A stretch of DNA of 64,000 nt from Myxococcales bacterium. Its GTDB lineage: Bacteria; Myxococcota_A; Polyangia; Polyangiales; Polyangiaceae. Position numbers and translations under genes: made by a program. The notes under the pieces were generated by a model. The model had not been told where the DNA came from. It did not search any database and was given only the letters and a program-made list of their open reading frames with translations. Location: positions 62,001-126,000 of the forward strand of contig SECP01000002.1 in the NCBI GenBank assembly GCA_004193285.1, given 5' to 3'. Within the stretch, counting starts at the first letter, position 1. Each line of letters begins with the position of its first letter. Of this stretch, positions 1 to 8,720 are shown piece after piece.

Positions 1-983
1 CGGTCCAGCAGCTCGTCGGGCGGGCCGCTTTGCAAGAGCGCAAGCCGAAGGTACCCAAAGTCGTCGGGGACGACCTCGAGCGGCCGGTCCGGCGACTCCA
101 CCACCTTGCGGTAGATCACGATGGCCTTGAGCAGCTTGCCGGCGCGCACGCGAGTGCGAATCGAAAGGTAGCGTGACGGCAGAAAATCCGGAATCGCTCG
201 GACGGCCGCCGCCATCTCCGCTTCGAAGGCGTCCAGAAAGGTTACGAGGCGGTCGCAGGCTTCGGGAGAGACGCGAACGCGCTCACACGCTTCTTGCAAT
301 ACGTCCAGATCTTGAATCGTGAGGTGCGCGCGAAGGACCGGCCGCGCGGCGGCGAGGTTTTGCCGCATCACCGTCCGCATGGGGGCGGGGTTCGAGAAGC
401 CCTTGGGTACGAAGCCGACGAACGCAATGCGATCCACGAAGGCCAGCAAAGACTCGCGTGACTCCTCCAGCACCTCCGAGAGGTAGCGGTTGGAGGTCAT
501 GAGCGAGCACTCGATGCGCCCTTGTACCGTGCTTTTACCCTGCTTGAGCTCGCGCTCCCCGAGCAGGTTCAAGGTCGAGCGGAGCAGCATGTCTCGGCCG
601 TCGAACACCTCGTCCAGGAACGCGTGCACCGAGCCGATCACGCCTTCGTCGGTAAAGTGCTGACTGCGCCCGGTCTCCATCAAGGTCTTGAAGTCGATGG
701 GACCTACCAGATCCGTGAGCACGGTGTTTTCCGTGAACTGCCGCGCGAACAGGCTCGGCTCCCCTGTCGCTTCGTCCACGATGCGACCGAGCACCGCGCG
801 AGCGAGCTGGCTCTTCGCGGTGCCGGGCGGCCCGACGAGCAGCACGTGCTCCCGCGCCAAGAGGGCGAGGGCAATCTGCGTGAGCACGTCCTCCCGCTCG
901 AGGAAGGCCTGGCGCAGCTCACGCAGGTAAGCGTCGAAACGGTGAGATGAACGCGCCACCGGCCCGACGCGAAGAGCTTCCAT
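1..983 (-). CDS. MoxR/RavA-like AAA+ ATPase, C-terminus cut off by window edge
   Basis: I translated this frame by hand. It opens with ATG at 983 (MEALRVGPVARSSHRF) and stays open to base 1, so the C-terminus lies outside the window. Walker A is GPPGTAKS near residue 49. The Walker B region FLDEVFDGRDMLLRSTLN resembles the RavA branch of the MoxR family (FLDEIFKA...ILNTLL), and a sensor-1-like MTSNRYLSE follows. MoxR ATPases act as chaperones that often work with vWA-domain proteins; RavA pairs with the vWA protein ViaA. The gene immediately upstream on the same strand (60 bp gap) is a vWA lipoprotein, but that protein is predicted to be outside the cytoplasm, so a direct partnership is uncertain. 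The natural partner may lie just beyond base 1. Family assignment is firm; substrate is unknown. Confidence 0.88.
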   Translation of the reverse strand, partial: MEALRVGPVARSSHRFDAYLRELRQAFLEREDVLTQIALALLAREHVLLVGPPGTAKSQLARAVLGRIVDEATGEPSLFARQFTENTVLTDLVGPIDFKTLMETGRSQHFTDEGVIGSVHAFLDEVFDGRDMLLRSTLNLLGERELKQGKSTVQGRIECSLMTSNRYLSEVLEESRESLLAFVDRIAFVGFVPKGFSNPAPMRTVMRQNLAAARPVLRAHLTIQDLDVLQEACERVRVSPEACDRLVTFLDAFEAEMAAAVRAIPDFLPSRYLSIRTRVRAGKLLKAIVIYRKVVESPDRPLEVVPDDFGYLRLALLQSGPPDELLD

Positions 984-1043
984 CCGGACGAGCTTACCTT
1001 GGTCCGCGTTGCCAGCGCCACACGCGGCGGCGCGCTCACCTGC

Positions 1044-2570
1044 TCAGCGCACGGGAGGCTTGAACGAGCCGCACGGGAACTTGATCGACAAGTCGTGCTC
1101 GCCGCTCTTGATCGTCTCGCACGCGTCCCCGAGCAGCTCGATTTCGCTCGGAGAGTTGACCTGCCAGCCGTCTTTGCCGTCCAGCTCGAGCTCGTCCCCA
1201 TCTAGGGTGACGGTGCCGGAAGACTCCTTGCCCTTGGCGATCTCGCCGTCCAGATCGATCACGCAGGAGCGCACGCCGTCGATGATGTCCTCGAAGGCGG
1301 CGCCCAGCGCGCCGGGACTGAAACCTGGGTACACCTCGCCGCCGCCCGCCAGCGCGACGTCCGCCAAGTGCTGCTGCAAGCTGGCGTTGGTCGGCGTGCT
1401 CACGTTGATGACGTGCACGGTCAGGCCGTCGTCCTCGTGAATCTGCTTTGCGGCCGCGACCACCTCTGCCTTGATGGTGTCCCCGATGCCGGGCGCGCTG
1501 CACTTGGCCGGCACGTGGCCGCCGAAGTCCGGACACTCGCAGTTGTCCGGCTCGCCATCCGTCGCCAGCACGATCACCTTGGGCCCGGGCTCCTTGAAAG
1601 CGGCGAGCGTGGCCGCAGCCGCGAGCAAGGATTCGCCCGTCGGCGTGTCGTCCGAAATGTCCGAGCACTTGAACTCGTCCAGCATCGCTTGGTGATTGCC
1701 GAGCGCGATCGGCACCTCGATGAGCTCCGGGCACATTTTGCTCGGGTCCAAGACGATGGGCGGGTTGTTCCCAGGCCCGGCCGGCAGGATCTGCCCATTA
1801 CGGCCCGAATAGAGCGAGAGGCCGAAGCGCACGCGATCCTCGAGCGGCTTGACGACTCCCTTGGTGGGGCTCATCAGCACGTCACGCACGACGTTCCAGC
1901 GCCAGTCGTTGTTGCTCGGGCAGTCCCCGAGCGTGTACGACCCGTCCGCCACCGCCGCCTCGACCGCGTCCCCGAACTTGCTCTCGTCCGTCATCGACCC
2001 CGAACGGTCGATGAGTAACAGGACGGTGGGGATTTGCGGGGAAAAGTCCACGTCTGCGTCGATGCAGCCGGGGGCCCCGCCGGTACCGGTGTCCCCGCCC
2101 ACGCCGGTGGGAGGCTCTTCCAGCACGACTTCCGAGTCGTTGGGGCACGTGCCCGACGAGCGGCACGCCCGGCCCTTCTTGCATACGTCTTCCTCACCGG
2201 GCTCGCAGGGGACGGCGCAGCGCGAGAGCTCGGAGCAGGCGAGCCCCTCTTTGCAGTCTTCGTCCCTCTTGCAAGCCTGGCCGAGCCCTTGGGAGCACTC
2301 GCCGGTCGGCAGACAGGCTTCGTCCCCGCAGGCGTTACTCGTGAGGTCGCCGCAAGCACCGACGCACACGTCGTTCAGACCGCACAGCAGGCCCTCCTCG
2401 CAATCGCCCAGGGAGTCACACGGTTCACCGAGGCCGGCGGCGCCGTTCACGGGGAGCCGGCCACTGACCAGCTCCGGGTTACCGCCGCACGCCGAGCCGA
2501 TGGCAAGGCCGGCAAAACAGCCGAAAAACAGCTTACGAAACGACTTCGAGCTCGAACGCTTCTGGCCCAT
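1044..2570 (-). CDS. vWA-domain lipoprotein with Cys-rich N-terminal region
   Basis: The protein is a 508-aa predicted lipoprotein. I prefer ATG at 2570 because GGAG lies 9 nt upstream; an in-frame TTG at 2585 is possible. A basic n-region and hydrophobic stretch end in the lipobox GSAC. Residues about 35-150 are Cys-rich with repeats of the pattern G..C....DC..GL.C, followed by a Gly/Thr linker. A von Willebrand A domain begins at VLLLIDRSGSM, a complete DxSxS MIDAS, with ATDGEPD later supplying a further metal-site Asp. The C-terminal part resembles the divergent gene at 3051-4187: both have a W..VRD.LM.P..GVV block, a DDTPTG block and a VTLDG block. It probably acts at the outer membrane or in the periplasm in protein binding. 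Its ligand is unknown. Confidence 0.85.
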   Translation of the reverse strand: MGQKRSSSKSFRKLFFGCFAGLAIGSACGGNPELVSGRLPVNGAAGLGEPCDSLGDCEEGLLCGLNDVCVGACGDLTSNACGDEACLPTGECSQGLGQACKRDEDCKEGLACSELSRCAVPCEPGEEDVCKKGRACRSSGTCPNDSEVVLEEPPTGVGGDTGTGGAPGCIDADVDFSPQIPTVLLLIDRSGSMTDESKFGDAVEAAVADGSYTLGDCPSNNDWRWNVVRDVLMSPTKGVVKPLEDRVRFGLSLYSGRNGQILPAGPGNNPPIVLDPSKMCPELIEVPIALGNHQAMLDEFKCSDISDDTPTGESLLAAAATLAAFKEPGPKVIVLATDGEPDNCECPDFGGHVPAKCSAPGIGDTIKAEVVAAAKQIHEDDGLTVHVINVSTPTNASLQQHLADVALAGGGEVYPGFSPGALGAAFEDIIDGVRSCVIDLDGEIAKGKESSGTVTLDGDELELDGKDGWQVNSPSEIELLGDACETIKSGEHDLSIKFPCGSFKPPVR

Positions 2571-3050
2571 AGCGAGTGTCTCCAACCAACCAACCGACTC
2601 CTCGCGGAACGTAGCTCAAACCTAGACCTCAGGTAAGGCAGCCTCTAACATTTCGTGCCGAGTGCCACGCGTCGGCTGGCGAGTAGCGCGATGCGGGGAG
2701 CGCAATGCGCGGCCGCTGCTCGCAGTGAAGACTCAGCGCTGCGTTGCTCTCGCCACCCGATCGACAACTCGGTTGCCGGTGCTTCGAATCGCGCCAGCTC
2801 CACGCGTGTTCCAGTACGACCGGAGTACGCCTCGGCCGTCATCGCGAGTCATCGTGCGGCTCTGCCAAGCACCTTCACCACGCTTCTGCCTTCACCTCGT
2901 CAGTGCCAGCGGCTCGAGCTCGGCATCGATGTGAGTTGGAGAAACCGCGCAGGTGCGGGTCTAGCGCCGTCATCTGGCGGTCCGCTCTTGCGAGGATTGA
3001 CCGGTAGAGCAGATTTTTCCCTGCGATTGCCGCAGCCTCGGCGGCGTGCG
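2571..3050. other. Divergent intergenic region between two vWA lipoprotein genes
   Basis: This 480-bp stretch separates two head-to-head related genes. The frame of the plus-strand gene stays open across most of it, but the translation there has no domain or signal character and reads like GC-driven open frame. On the minus strand, TTGGTTGGTTGGAG immediately precedes the start of the 1044-2570 gene and includes its ribosome binding site. I see no convincing sigma-70 promoter, RNA gene or repeat. The two promoters must lie here. Confidence 0.4.
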
Positions 3051-4187
3051 ATGGCTCGAAGCGTGGGACCCTTCTGCGTTCGTCCTGCCGCTGTCGCCGG
3101 GCTGCTGTGCGCTGCCCTGCTCAACCTAGAGGGTTGTGGAGCGCGCTCCACGTTGGATGCCGGCTCGCTGCCTGAGCGCGAGCGCGAGCCCGAGCGGGAG
3201 CCCGAGCCGCCGGCGGAAACGCCGCCGCTCACTCCGAGCGCGGGCGCGCCGTCGGTCGGGCCAACGCGCCCTCCGGAGCCGCCTCTCGAGCGGTGTGAGT
3301 CCGTGTCGCTCACCATCGACGAGCTTCGCCCCTCCGTAACGCTGCTCGTCGATCAATCCTACAGCATGGTGGTTGGTTACCCGACGCGAGGCAGCGGTCA
3401 GTCGCGCTGGGACATCGTGCGCGACGCGCTCATGGATCCGAAGGCCGGCGTCGTCGCTCGTCTGCAGAGCAGCATCCAGTTCGGCCTCTCCTTCTACACG
3501 AGCTACAACGGCTCTTCCGGCGGAGCCTGCCCGGTCCTCAGCGAGGTCACCACGGCGACCGACAATTACGACTCGATCCGCGACCTGTACGACCGCACCT
3601 CGCCCGGCGACGACACGCCAACGGGCGCCGCCATTCAGCAGGTCGTGAGCCGGCTAGAGTCCACCCGTCACCTCGGACCTCAGGTTTTGCTCCTCGTCAC
3701 GGACGGGGACCCGGATACGTGCGCCCAGCCTGACCCTCAAAACGGGCAACAAGAAGCGCTCGACGCCGCCACTCGCGCTCACGAAGCGGGCATCGACTTC
3801 TACGTGCTCGGCGTTTCTCAAGATATCTCGGGGGACAAGCTGCAGCAGCTCGCCAACGCCGGTCACGGCAAGCGGCTCGGTGCTCAGTGGGGCGTGGACG
3901 CCGACGCCGCACGCCCCTACCAGGCCAGCAGCAGCGTGGCCGAGCTCACCGAGCAGCTGCAGCAGATTCTGGAGCGCGTCCCGCTGTGCGAGGTTCAGTT
4001 GGAGCGCGACGTCACGGTCGAGGAGCTACGCGCCGCCAGCGTGACCCTCGACGGCAAACGGCTGCAGCTCGACGCGCCGGACGGCTACCGTCGAAAAGCC
4101 GCGCGCCGTCTCGAAATCGTCGGTGCGGCGTGCGAAGGCTTGAAGAACGCGGGCCGGCGCCTCTCCGTTCGCATCTCCTGCGACTGA
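3051..4187 (+). CDS. vWA-domain lipoprotein, paralogue of the divergent neighbour
   Basis: The protein has 378 aa from ATG 3051. That start is chosen because it gives a clean lipoprotein signal (MARSVGPFCVRP, hydrophobic core, lipobox LEGC); the open frame reaches further upstream without meaning. After the Cys comes a tether of Arg/Glu/Pro repeats (EREREPEREPEPP) and then Pro-rich sequence. The vWA domain starts at VTLLVDQSYSM (DxSxS MIDAS) and contains DDTPTGAAI and VTDGDPDTC. Shared blocks with 1044-2570 (W.IVRDALMDPKAGVV, VTLDGK.LQLD, AC..L...G..LS..I.C) argue for an old duplication. The signal and tether place it outside the inner membrane. Function beyond a vWA binding role cannot be assigned. 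Confidence 0.85.
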   Translation: MARSVGPFCVRPAAVAGLLCAALLNLEGCGARSTLDAGSLPEREREPEREPEPPAETPPLTPSAGAPSVGPTRPPEPPLERCESVSLTIDELRPSVTLLVDQSYSMVVGYPTRGSGQSRWDIVRDALMDPKAGVVARLQSSIQFGLSFYTSYNGSSGGACPVLSEVTTATDNYDSIRDLYDRTSPGDDTPTGAAIQQVVSRLESTRHLGPQVLLLVTDGDPDTCAQPDPQNGQQEALDAATRAHEAGIDFYVLGVSQDISGDKLQQLANAGHGKRLGAQWGVDADAARPYQASSSVAELTEQLQQILERVPLCEVQLERDVTVEELRAASVTLDGKRLQLDAPDGYRRKAARRLEIVGAACEGLKNAGRRLSVRISCD

Positions 4188-4289
4188 GAGCGCTCTCACG
4201 CAAACTCGCCTCATCGTTAAGGAGCCTTACAACCGGTGCGAGGAAATCTTCGCCTGGCTCCGTGAATGCTCCTGAACTACGCCTGCGCC

Positions 4290-5306
4290 ATGAGCTTGCG
4301 TGCGAACTGTTGCTTGGCGGCCCTGCTCGGCTCGCTCGCGGTCGGGTGCGTCCACCGTGGAGGCATCACGGATGCGACGGTGGTCGTGCAACCGCTGAAC
4401 GTGAGCGCGAAGCCCCCCGGCCGCGTCCAAGCCCTCGTTTCCGTGACGGACGGCGGCAAAGCGCCCGACGAGCTGGGACCGGAAAACTTCGAGGTACGCG
4501 AGGGTGACGTGGCGCTCAGCTCCGAGCAGGTGGGGCTGCGGGTGCAATCGCTCGGCACGTTCACCGGGCACGAAGCCGTGGTCCTGGTGGATGGCAGCCG
4601 CGCCTTCACGGAAGCCGAGCGCGCTCCGCTGGGTGACGCTCTGGCTCAGCTGGTGGATCGCCTCCGGTTTCATCAGGCGGTGACGCTGCTGGCCTTCGAC
4701 GGCTCGCCCGAGCTTCGCTTCATCGCGCGCTACACCCAGAGCTCCATGGCCGCGCCGCTGGTCAAGGACCCGGGCATCGCGCGGCTGCTCGCCTACAAGC
4801 CCCGTGACAAGTCCACGAGCCTGTACTCGGCCATCATCAAGGGGCGCAAAGCGCTCGACGAGCGCCTGCCAAAGACGAGCGCGGTGGATCCGGTCGGTAG
4901 TCTCATCGTCGTGGCGCGGGGTCCAGACCAGGCGGGCCGCGCGGACGAGGCGGCGGCGCGAACCGCCCTGCAAGGCCGGCGCAGCTTCCTGCTCAAGGTC
5001 GGCACCTGGGCGAAGGACACCTCTTTGGATTGGGTGGGAGGCGAAGGGACGCGCGCCGCCGCTTCGCTCGGCACGCTCGGCTCGCCGGTGGATGAGCTGG
5101 CTCGCCAGGTCGACGAGGTCTTCTTGCGCGACTACGTGGTCACGTACTGCTCACCCGCTCGCTTCGGTAAGCGCAAGCTGGAGGTCGTGGTGAAGGTGCC
5201 AGACGAAAGCGGCAAGGAGCGCACCGCCCAAGCTGCCTCGGAGTTCGACGCGACCGGCTTCAACGCGAGCTGCAAGAAGAGCGCGCTGCAAGCCTCGGCG
5301 CGCTGA
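4290..5306 (+). CDS. VWFA-related lipoprotein with degenerate MIDAS
   Basis: The protein has about 338 aa from ATG 4290 (MSLRANCCLAALLG, lipobox AVGC); an in-frame ATG at 4266 adds eight residues. The segment ENFEVREGDVALSSEQV matches the beta-strand region that precedes the vWA fold in the VWFA-related family. The expected MIDAS reads VVLVDGSRAF, so the second Ser of DxSxS is missing and metal binding is doubtful. YLVDL-like active-site chemistry is absent. It is the third vWA-type lipoprotein in this cluster, 102 bp after the 3051-4187 gene and on the same strand. Its end is one base from the end of the convergent gene at 5308, so no terminator separates them. Confidence 0.75.
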   Translation: MSLRANCCLAALLGSLAVGCVHRGGITDATVVVQPLNVSAKPPGRVQALVSVTDGGKAPDELGPENFEVREGDVALSSEQVGLRVQSLGTFTGHEAVVLVDGSRAFTEAERAPLGDALAQLVDRLRFHQAVTLLAFDGSPELRFIARYTQSSMAAPLVKDPGIARLLAYKPRDKSTSLYSAIIKGRKALDERLPKTSAVDPVGSLIVVARGPDQAGRADEAAARTALQGRRSFLLKVGTWAKDTSLDWVGGEGTRAAASLGTLGSPVDELARQVDEVFLRDYVVTYCSPARFGKRKLEVVVKVPDESGKERTAQAASEFDATGFNASCKKSALQASAR

Positions 5307-5307
5307 T

Positions 5308-6141
5308 TCAGTCTCGGAAGACGAGCCCAATGTAGGGCGGCTCACCGCCTGGGCTGATCTCCCCCGGCTCCAGGGTCACCAAGAATTCGGTCGTGATAAT
5401 CGTGCCGCTGATCACGCTACCCGCGGCGGTGCAGCCACCGTTGGCGTTCGGCGTGCAGGTGCAGCTCGCCTCGCCGGCCAAGCATTGCCGAGCCGTGCCC
5501 GCGTGCGCGGCGAAGGTGAACACGCTGGCGTCGATGTGAGCTGCTTGCACGCACGCCGTCGTTCCCTGCGCTGCGGGGGACGCGCATGCCGCGGGCAAAG
5601 TCTGCGAGACGCCGAAGCGGCCGTCCCACGGCACCTTGAGCGTTTCGCCTGGTTGCAGCGCGATGGTCGAAGGCGCGGCGCACGCCAGCGGGCAGGTCCG
5701 CGGCCCTGCCTGCATGAGCTCTTGGCAGGAGCTCTGGCACGCTTCGAGCGCTGGTAGCAGCGCGCGCGCGCCGTCCCGCACCTCGAAGGGCCGGGAGGTC
5801 TCGCAGTCCGCGTCTTTGTGCCCGACGTAAACGACTTGCTGGCGCTCGTTCTTGATCTGGACCACGAGCGACCAGCTGCTTTCGTCCATGTAGTTGGCGC
5901 ATGCCATGGCCGGCGGCGGCGCGGCGCCGCCCGCTCCGGCTTGGGGAGTGCCCGCTGAGCCCGCGGCGGGCGCCCCACCCGAGCCACCGACGATCGCAGT
6001 CGAGCCGCCTGCGCCTGCGCCGGCGCCGCCCGATGGCGCGGTGACGGTGGACGCGGGGGCAGTTGCTGGCGCGTCACTGCAAGCAGTCACCTGAAAAGCG
6101 CACGCCAGCACGAGCGCGAGCGCAGCACGCTCCGAAAGCAT
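5308..6141 (-). CDS. Lipoprotein with Gly/Ala tether, unknown function
   Basis: The protein has 277 aa from ATG 6141 (MLSERAALALVLACAF, lipobox VTAC). This start gives a proper signal peptide; the longer frame to 6189 does not. The lipid-anchor Cys is followed by about 60 residues rich in Gly, Ala and Ser with GGAGAGAGGS-type repeats, then a Cys-rich globular region with at least ten Cys. One Cys-dense segment is CQSSCQELM...CPLAC and another is CLAGEASCTCTPN. The Cys content suggests an extracytoplasmic disulfide-stabilised fold. No family was recognised. No clear Shine-Dalgarno sequence precedes the start. Confidence 0.75.
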   Translation of the reverse strand: MLSERAALALVLACAFQVTACSDAPATAPASTVTAPSGGAGAGAGGSTAIVGGSGGAPAAGSAGTPQAGAGGAAPPPAMACANYMDESSWSLVVQIKNERQQVVYVGHKDADCETSRPFEVRDGARALLPALEACQSSCQELMQAGPRTCPLACAAPSTIALQPGETLKVPWDGRFGVSQTLPAACASPAAQGTTACVQAAHIDASVFTFAAHAGTARQCLAGEASCTCTPNANGGCTAAGSVISGTIITTEFLVTLEPGEISPGGEPPYIGLVFRD

Positions 6142-6205
6142 GCGCTGATTGTTAAAGGAGGCGGCGCGAGGGAGCCAGTACCAATTCATCTCTTCCGCAT
6201 CTCAG

Positions 6206-6229
6206 CCGACTCCGAGTCGGGGCGTTTTT
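6206..6229 (+). terminator. Terminator-like hairpin with T-run, no plus-strand gene upstream
   Basis: CCGAC-TCCGA-GTCGG forms a 5-bp stem with a 5-nt loop at 6206-6220, followed after GGCG by five T at 6225-6229. It has the form of a small intrinsic terminator on the plus strand. The flanking upstream gene is on the minus strand, so the hairpin has no obvious mRNA to end. It could terminate a short unannotated transcript or be fortuitous. Confidence 0.35.
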
Positions 6230-6378
6230 GATGCGAGGAGCGAATTTTGCACCTGACGAGCGAGTTTTTGCACGCTGCCTGACCGTCAATGAAGATTTTT
6301 CCGCCGGCCATGTCGATCTGGTGCCTGCTCGAGCGACGTCATTCCGAGCTGCTCACTCTCACCCCCAGGACTGACACC

Positions 6379-6477
6379 ATGGCCTCTCTGCTCGACTCCC
6401 TGGTCTTCTTTGCGATTCTCTTGCTGCTCGCCGCGGCCCGCGCGCTCGCGAGCTTTTGCGAGCGCGCCGCCGCCTGA
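6379..6477 (+). CDS. Possible 32-aa membrane peptide
   Basis: ATG 6379 is preceded by AGGA at an 8-nt spacing and opens a 32-codon frame (MASLLDSLVFFAILLLLAAA...). One hydrophobic segment fills residues about 4-22 and a short positively charged tail follows. It lies in a roughly 340-bp gap between two minus-strand genes. It may be a genuine single-pass microprotein, but a frame this short in GC-rich DNA can arise by chance. No family was recognised. Confidence 0.3.
   Translation: MASLLDSLVFFAILLLLAAARALASFCERAAA
6442..6465 (-). terminator. GC-rich hairpin just downstream of the formamidase gene
   Basis: GCGCTCGC and GCGAGCGC form a perfect 8-bp stem with an 8-nt loop (GAGCTTTT). It begins 20 nt beyond the stop codon of the minus-strand amidase gene. 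No T-run follows, so it would act as a processing or Rho-assisted end rather than a classical intrinsic terminator. It also overlaps the possible microprotein. Confidence 0.3.
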
Positions 6478-6484
6478 AGAGCGC

Positions 6485-7519
6485 TCACGCCACGCGCGAG
6501 ATCTTGCTGGTCAGCACGCCGGGCTCGGGTCCCACGTAGTCTCGCGTGGGTTCCGCGAAGCCGCACGAAGTGCCGTCCGTGTGCATGACCTCCGCTTCCC
6601 ATGGCAACCGGTAGGTACCGGCGGCCAAGTCCTTCATGTACGTGTACGGGCAGTCACGCGCGCCGCCCTTCACCGCCACGTAGCCCCGGTGGCCGAGCTG
6701 ATAGATGTTGTTTTCCACCCCCCAAACCCGCCGCGCCTCACGGACCAAATCTGGCCGCACTTCCGCGGCGACGATCTCGTCCGGTCGGCCTCCGCCCGTC
6801 ACCATCGGCACGCCGTCGAAGTTGCAGATGCTCGCCTCCCCCATCGAATCGAACGTGCCGTCGCTCCCGCACATACAGACGGACGCGGTGTACATCAGGT
6901 TACAAAACGCGTTGGACTGATTGGTGACGTGCCATGCGTGGCGGATCGGCGCGGTGTAGCCCGCGGTGCGAATCATGATCTCCGCGCCTTGGTACGCGCA
7001 CTCGCGCGCCATCTCCGGGAACATGCCGTCGTGACAGATGATGAGCGCGAGCTTCGAGCCATTCGGCCCCTCACACACCGGGATGCCCAAGTTGCCTGGC
7101 TCCCAAGGCTCCACCGGGACCCAGGGGTGGAGCTTGCGGTAGTAGAGCTTCACGTCCCCGCGGTCGTCGATGACGATGCCGCTGTTGTAGGGCATGCCGC
7201 CCGGGTTCAGCTCCATCAGCGAGAAGCACCCCCAAATGCGATGCTCCTGGCAGGCCGCGCGAAAGAGCGTGACCTCCGGGCCAGCGAGGGTACACATGAT
7301 GTCCGGGTTCGTGTCCATGGACAGGCCGTGGAGCGAGTATTCGGGAAAGACCACTAGGTCCATGGCCGAGGAGCCACGACGCGCCTTGCCGACCAGCGCC
7401 GCGATGCGCTCCGCCTGCGCCTTCAAGTCTGCCGGGGTGACCACGTTTGGCAGCTGAAGTTGCACGAGACCAATGACCACGCCTTGCGGCGACTTGTTCA
7501 AACCTCCGAGCCCGCTCAT
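6485..7519 (-). CDS. amiF: Formamidase (aliphatic amidase, nitrilase superfamily)
   Basis: The 344-aa protein has the full length of the AmiE/AmiF family. It hydrolyses short aliphatic amides, most likely formamide to formate and ammonia, in the cytoplasm. The catalytic triad is visible: Glu60 in FPEYS, Lys129 in YYRKLHPW and Cys162 in IICHDGMFPE, with spacing close to that of Helicobacter AmiF (60/133/166). Other shared stretches are EPWEPGNLGIPVCEGPNGSK, CNFDGVP and WGVENNIYQLGHRGYVA. The last points to AmiF rather than AmiE, though AmiE cannot be fully excluded. It stands alone between a lipoprotein gene and corA, so ammonium scavenging or amide detoxification is the likely role. ATG at 7519 fits the family N-terminus. 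Confidence 0.85.
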   Translation of the reverse strand: MSGLGGLNKSPQGVVIGLVQLQLPNVVTPADLKAQAERIAALVGKARRGSSAMDLVVFPEYSLHGLSMDTNPDIMCTLAGPEVTLFRAACQEHRIWGCFSLMELNPGGMPYNSGIVIDDRGDVKLYYRKLHPWVPVEPWEPGNLGIPVCEGPNGSKLALIICHDGMFPEMARECAYQGAEIMIRTAGYTAPIRHAWHVTNQSNAFCNLMYTASVCMCGSDGTFDSMGEASICNFDGVPMVTGGGRPDEIVAAEVRPDLVREARRVWGVENNIYQLGHRGYVAVKGGARDCPYTYMKDLAAGTYRLPWEAEVMHTDGTSCGFAEPTRDYVGPEPGVLTSKISRVA

Positions 7520-7627
7520 GGGCGGAAACGCTAGGCGCCTCGAGTTTTCGCCCGCGTCTCCGGGAGGCTTCCGCGCGGCGCGGGGTGCGGCTTGGACGCC
7601 AGCCTCCAGGCCGTATAGAACCGAGCC

Positions 7628-8650
7628 GTGAGCGCGGAGATGGTCGTGGCAAGGAGCGACACGCCGCCGGCGGACAACGGCTGCCGGCTGCAGATCGTGC
7701 AGTTCGACTTCGCGACGAAGGTGGAGACCACCGTACAGCTCGCGGAGGTGCCGCGTGCGCTAGAATCCGGGCACTTCGTGTGGCTGGATTTGGAGGCGCG
7801 AGACGCGGTCGAGGCGCGCCGCCTGCTCGGAGATCTCAAGCTCGTCGCCGACGACATCGTGGAGGACGCGCTCACCGCGGAGGCGGCCACGCGTCACGCC
7901 CGCTACGACAACTGCATCCACGTCGTCGTCTCCGGTTGCCGGCAGCGGGGGGACAACTTCGACCTCGAGCGCGTGGATATCGTGCTTTCACAGAGCTTTC
8001 TCCTCACGCTGCACAAGGGCCCGGTCGCCTTTTTGAGCGCCGTGCGTCGCGACTACAAGGGGGACTTTCAGCGCTTCGCAAAGAGCCCGAGCTTCCTCGT
8101 TTACGAGCTCTGGGATCATCTCATCGACAACTACCTCGCGATCCAAAAGCAGATGGAAGAGCGGGTGGAGCAGCTACAAAACGAGCTCCGCGCGCCGCGG
8201 GTGGACGACGCCGTATTCGGACGCATCTCCGAGCTGGGCGCGGACCTGCTGCACTTCCGCAAGATTCTCCTACCCGCGCGCGCGGTGCTGACGGACTTGT
8301 CTACCCGCCGCACCATCTTCATCAGCGAAACGACGCAGTCCTTCCTTCACAACATGGTGGGTACGGTGGAGCACGTGCTGCAGGACCTGCTCGTGGACCG
8401 CGACATCCTCTCGGAGTCGCTCAACCTTTACATGTCGCTGGTGAGCCACCGCACCAACGAGGTAATGAAACGCCTCACCGTGGTGAGCGTCGTGTTCCTT
8501 CCGCTCACCTTTTTGTGCGGGGTGTACGGCATGAACTTCGAGAACCTGCCGGAGCTGCGCTGGCAGCACGGCTACCAGCTCTTCTGGCTGCTGGTCGGCG
8601 GCATCGTGCTCACCCTGCTCGGCCTCATGCGCCGCTCCCGGCTCATCTAG
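7628..8650 (+). CDS. corA: CorA-family divalent metal ion transporter
   Basis: The 340-aa protein starts with GTG 7628; an ATG four codons on is an alternative. It has the large N-terminal cytoplasmic domain and long alpha-helical stalk typical of CorA, then two C-terminal transmembrane helices (about 293-312 and 322-340). The hallmark YGMNFENLPEL, containing Gly-Met-Asn, sits at the end of TM1, and the chain ends in the basic RRSRLI. CorA pentamers carry Mg2+ (also Co2+ or Ni2+) across the inner membrane. The gene is divergent from the formamidase gene with a 108-bp gap. Substrate choice within the family cannot be decided from sequence. Confidence 0.9.
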   Translation: MSAEMVVARSDTPPADNGCRLQIVQFDFATKVETTVQLAEVPRALESGHFVWLDLEARDAVEARRLLGDLKLVADDIVEDALTAEAATRHARYDNCIHVVVSGCRQRGDNFDLERVDIVLSQSFLLTLHKGPVAFLSAVRRDYKGDFQRFAKSPSFLVYELWDHLIDNYLAIQKQMEERVEQLQNELRAPRVDDAVFGRISELGADLLHFRKILLPARAVLTDLSTRRTIFISETTQSFLHNMVGTVEHVLQDLLVDRDILSESLNLYMSLVSHRTNEVMKRLTVVSVVFLPLTFLCGVYGMNFENLPELRWQHGYQLFWLLVGGIVLTLLGLMRRSRLI

Positions 8651-8720
8651 CCTGCCATCCGCTGGGGACGTAATCGTCTCAGGGCGGAGGGAATTTGGCG
8701 GCTGCGACGTATCAAGGTTC

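Noticed and set aside
2655..3050. 132-residue N-terminal extension of the vWA lipoprotein
   Set aside because: It would bury the lipoprotein signal at MARSVGPF inside the chain and has no domain character.
4185..4198. Perfect 14-bp palindrome TGAGAGCGCTCTCA at the stop of the vWA lipoprotein gene
   Set aside because: It has no loop and no T-run, so it is a poor terminator, and its place over a stop codon makes an operator unlikely.
5485..6094. Plus-strand frames opposite the 5308-6141 lipoprotein gene
   Set aside because: They mirror the Gly/Ala-rich tether and lack signals or start sites.
6155..6162. Perfect plus-strand ribosome binding site AAAGGAGG
   Set aside because: No ATG, GTG or TTG with an open frame follows at a suitable distance; it lies in the leader of a minus-strand gene.
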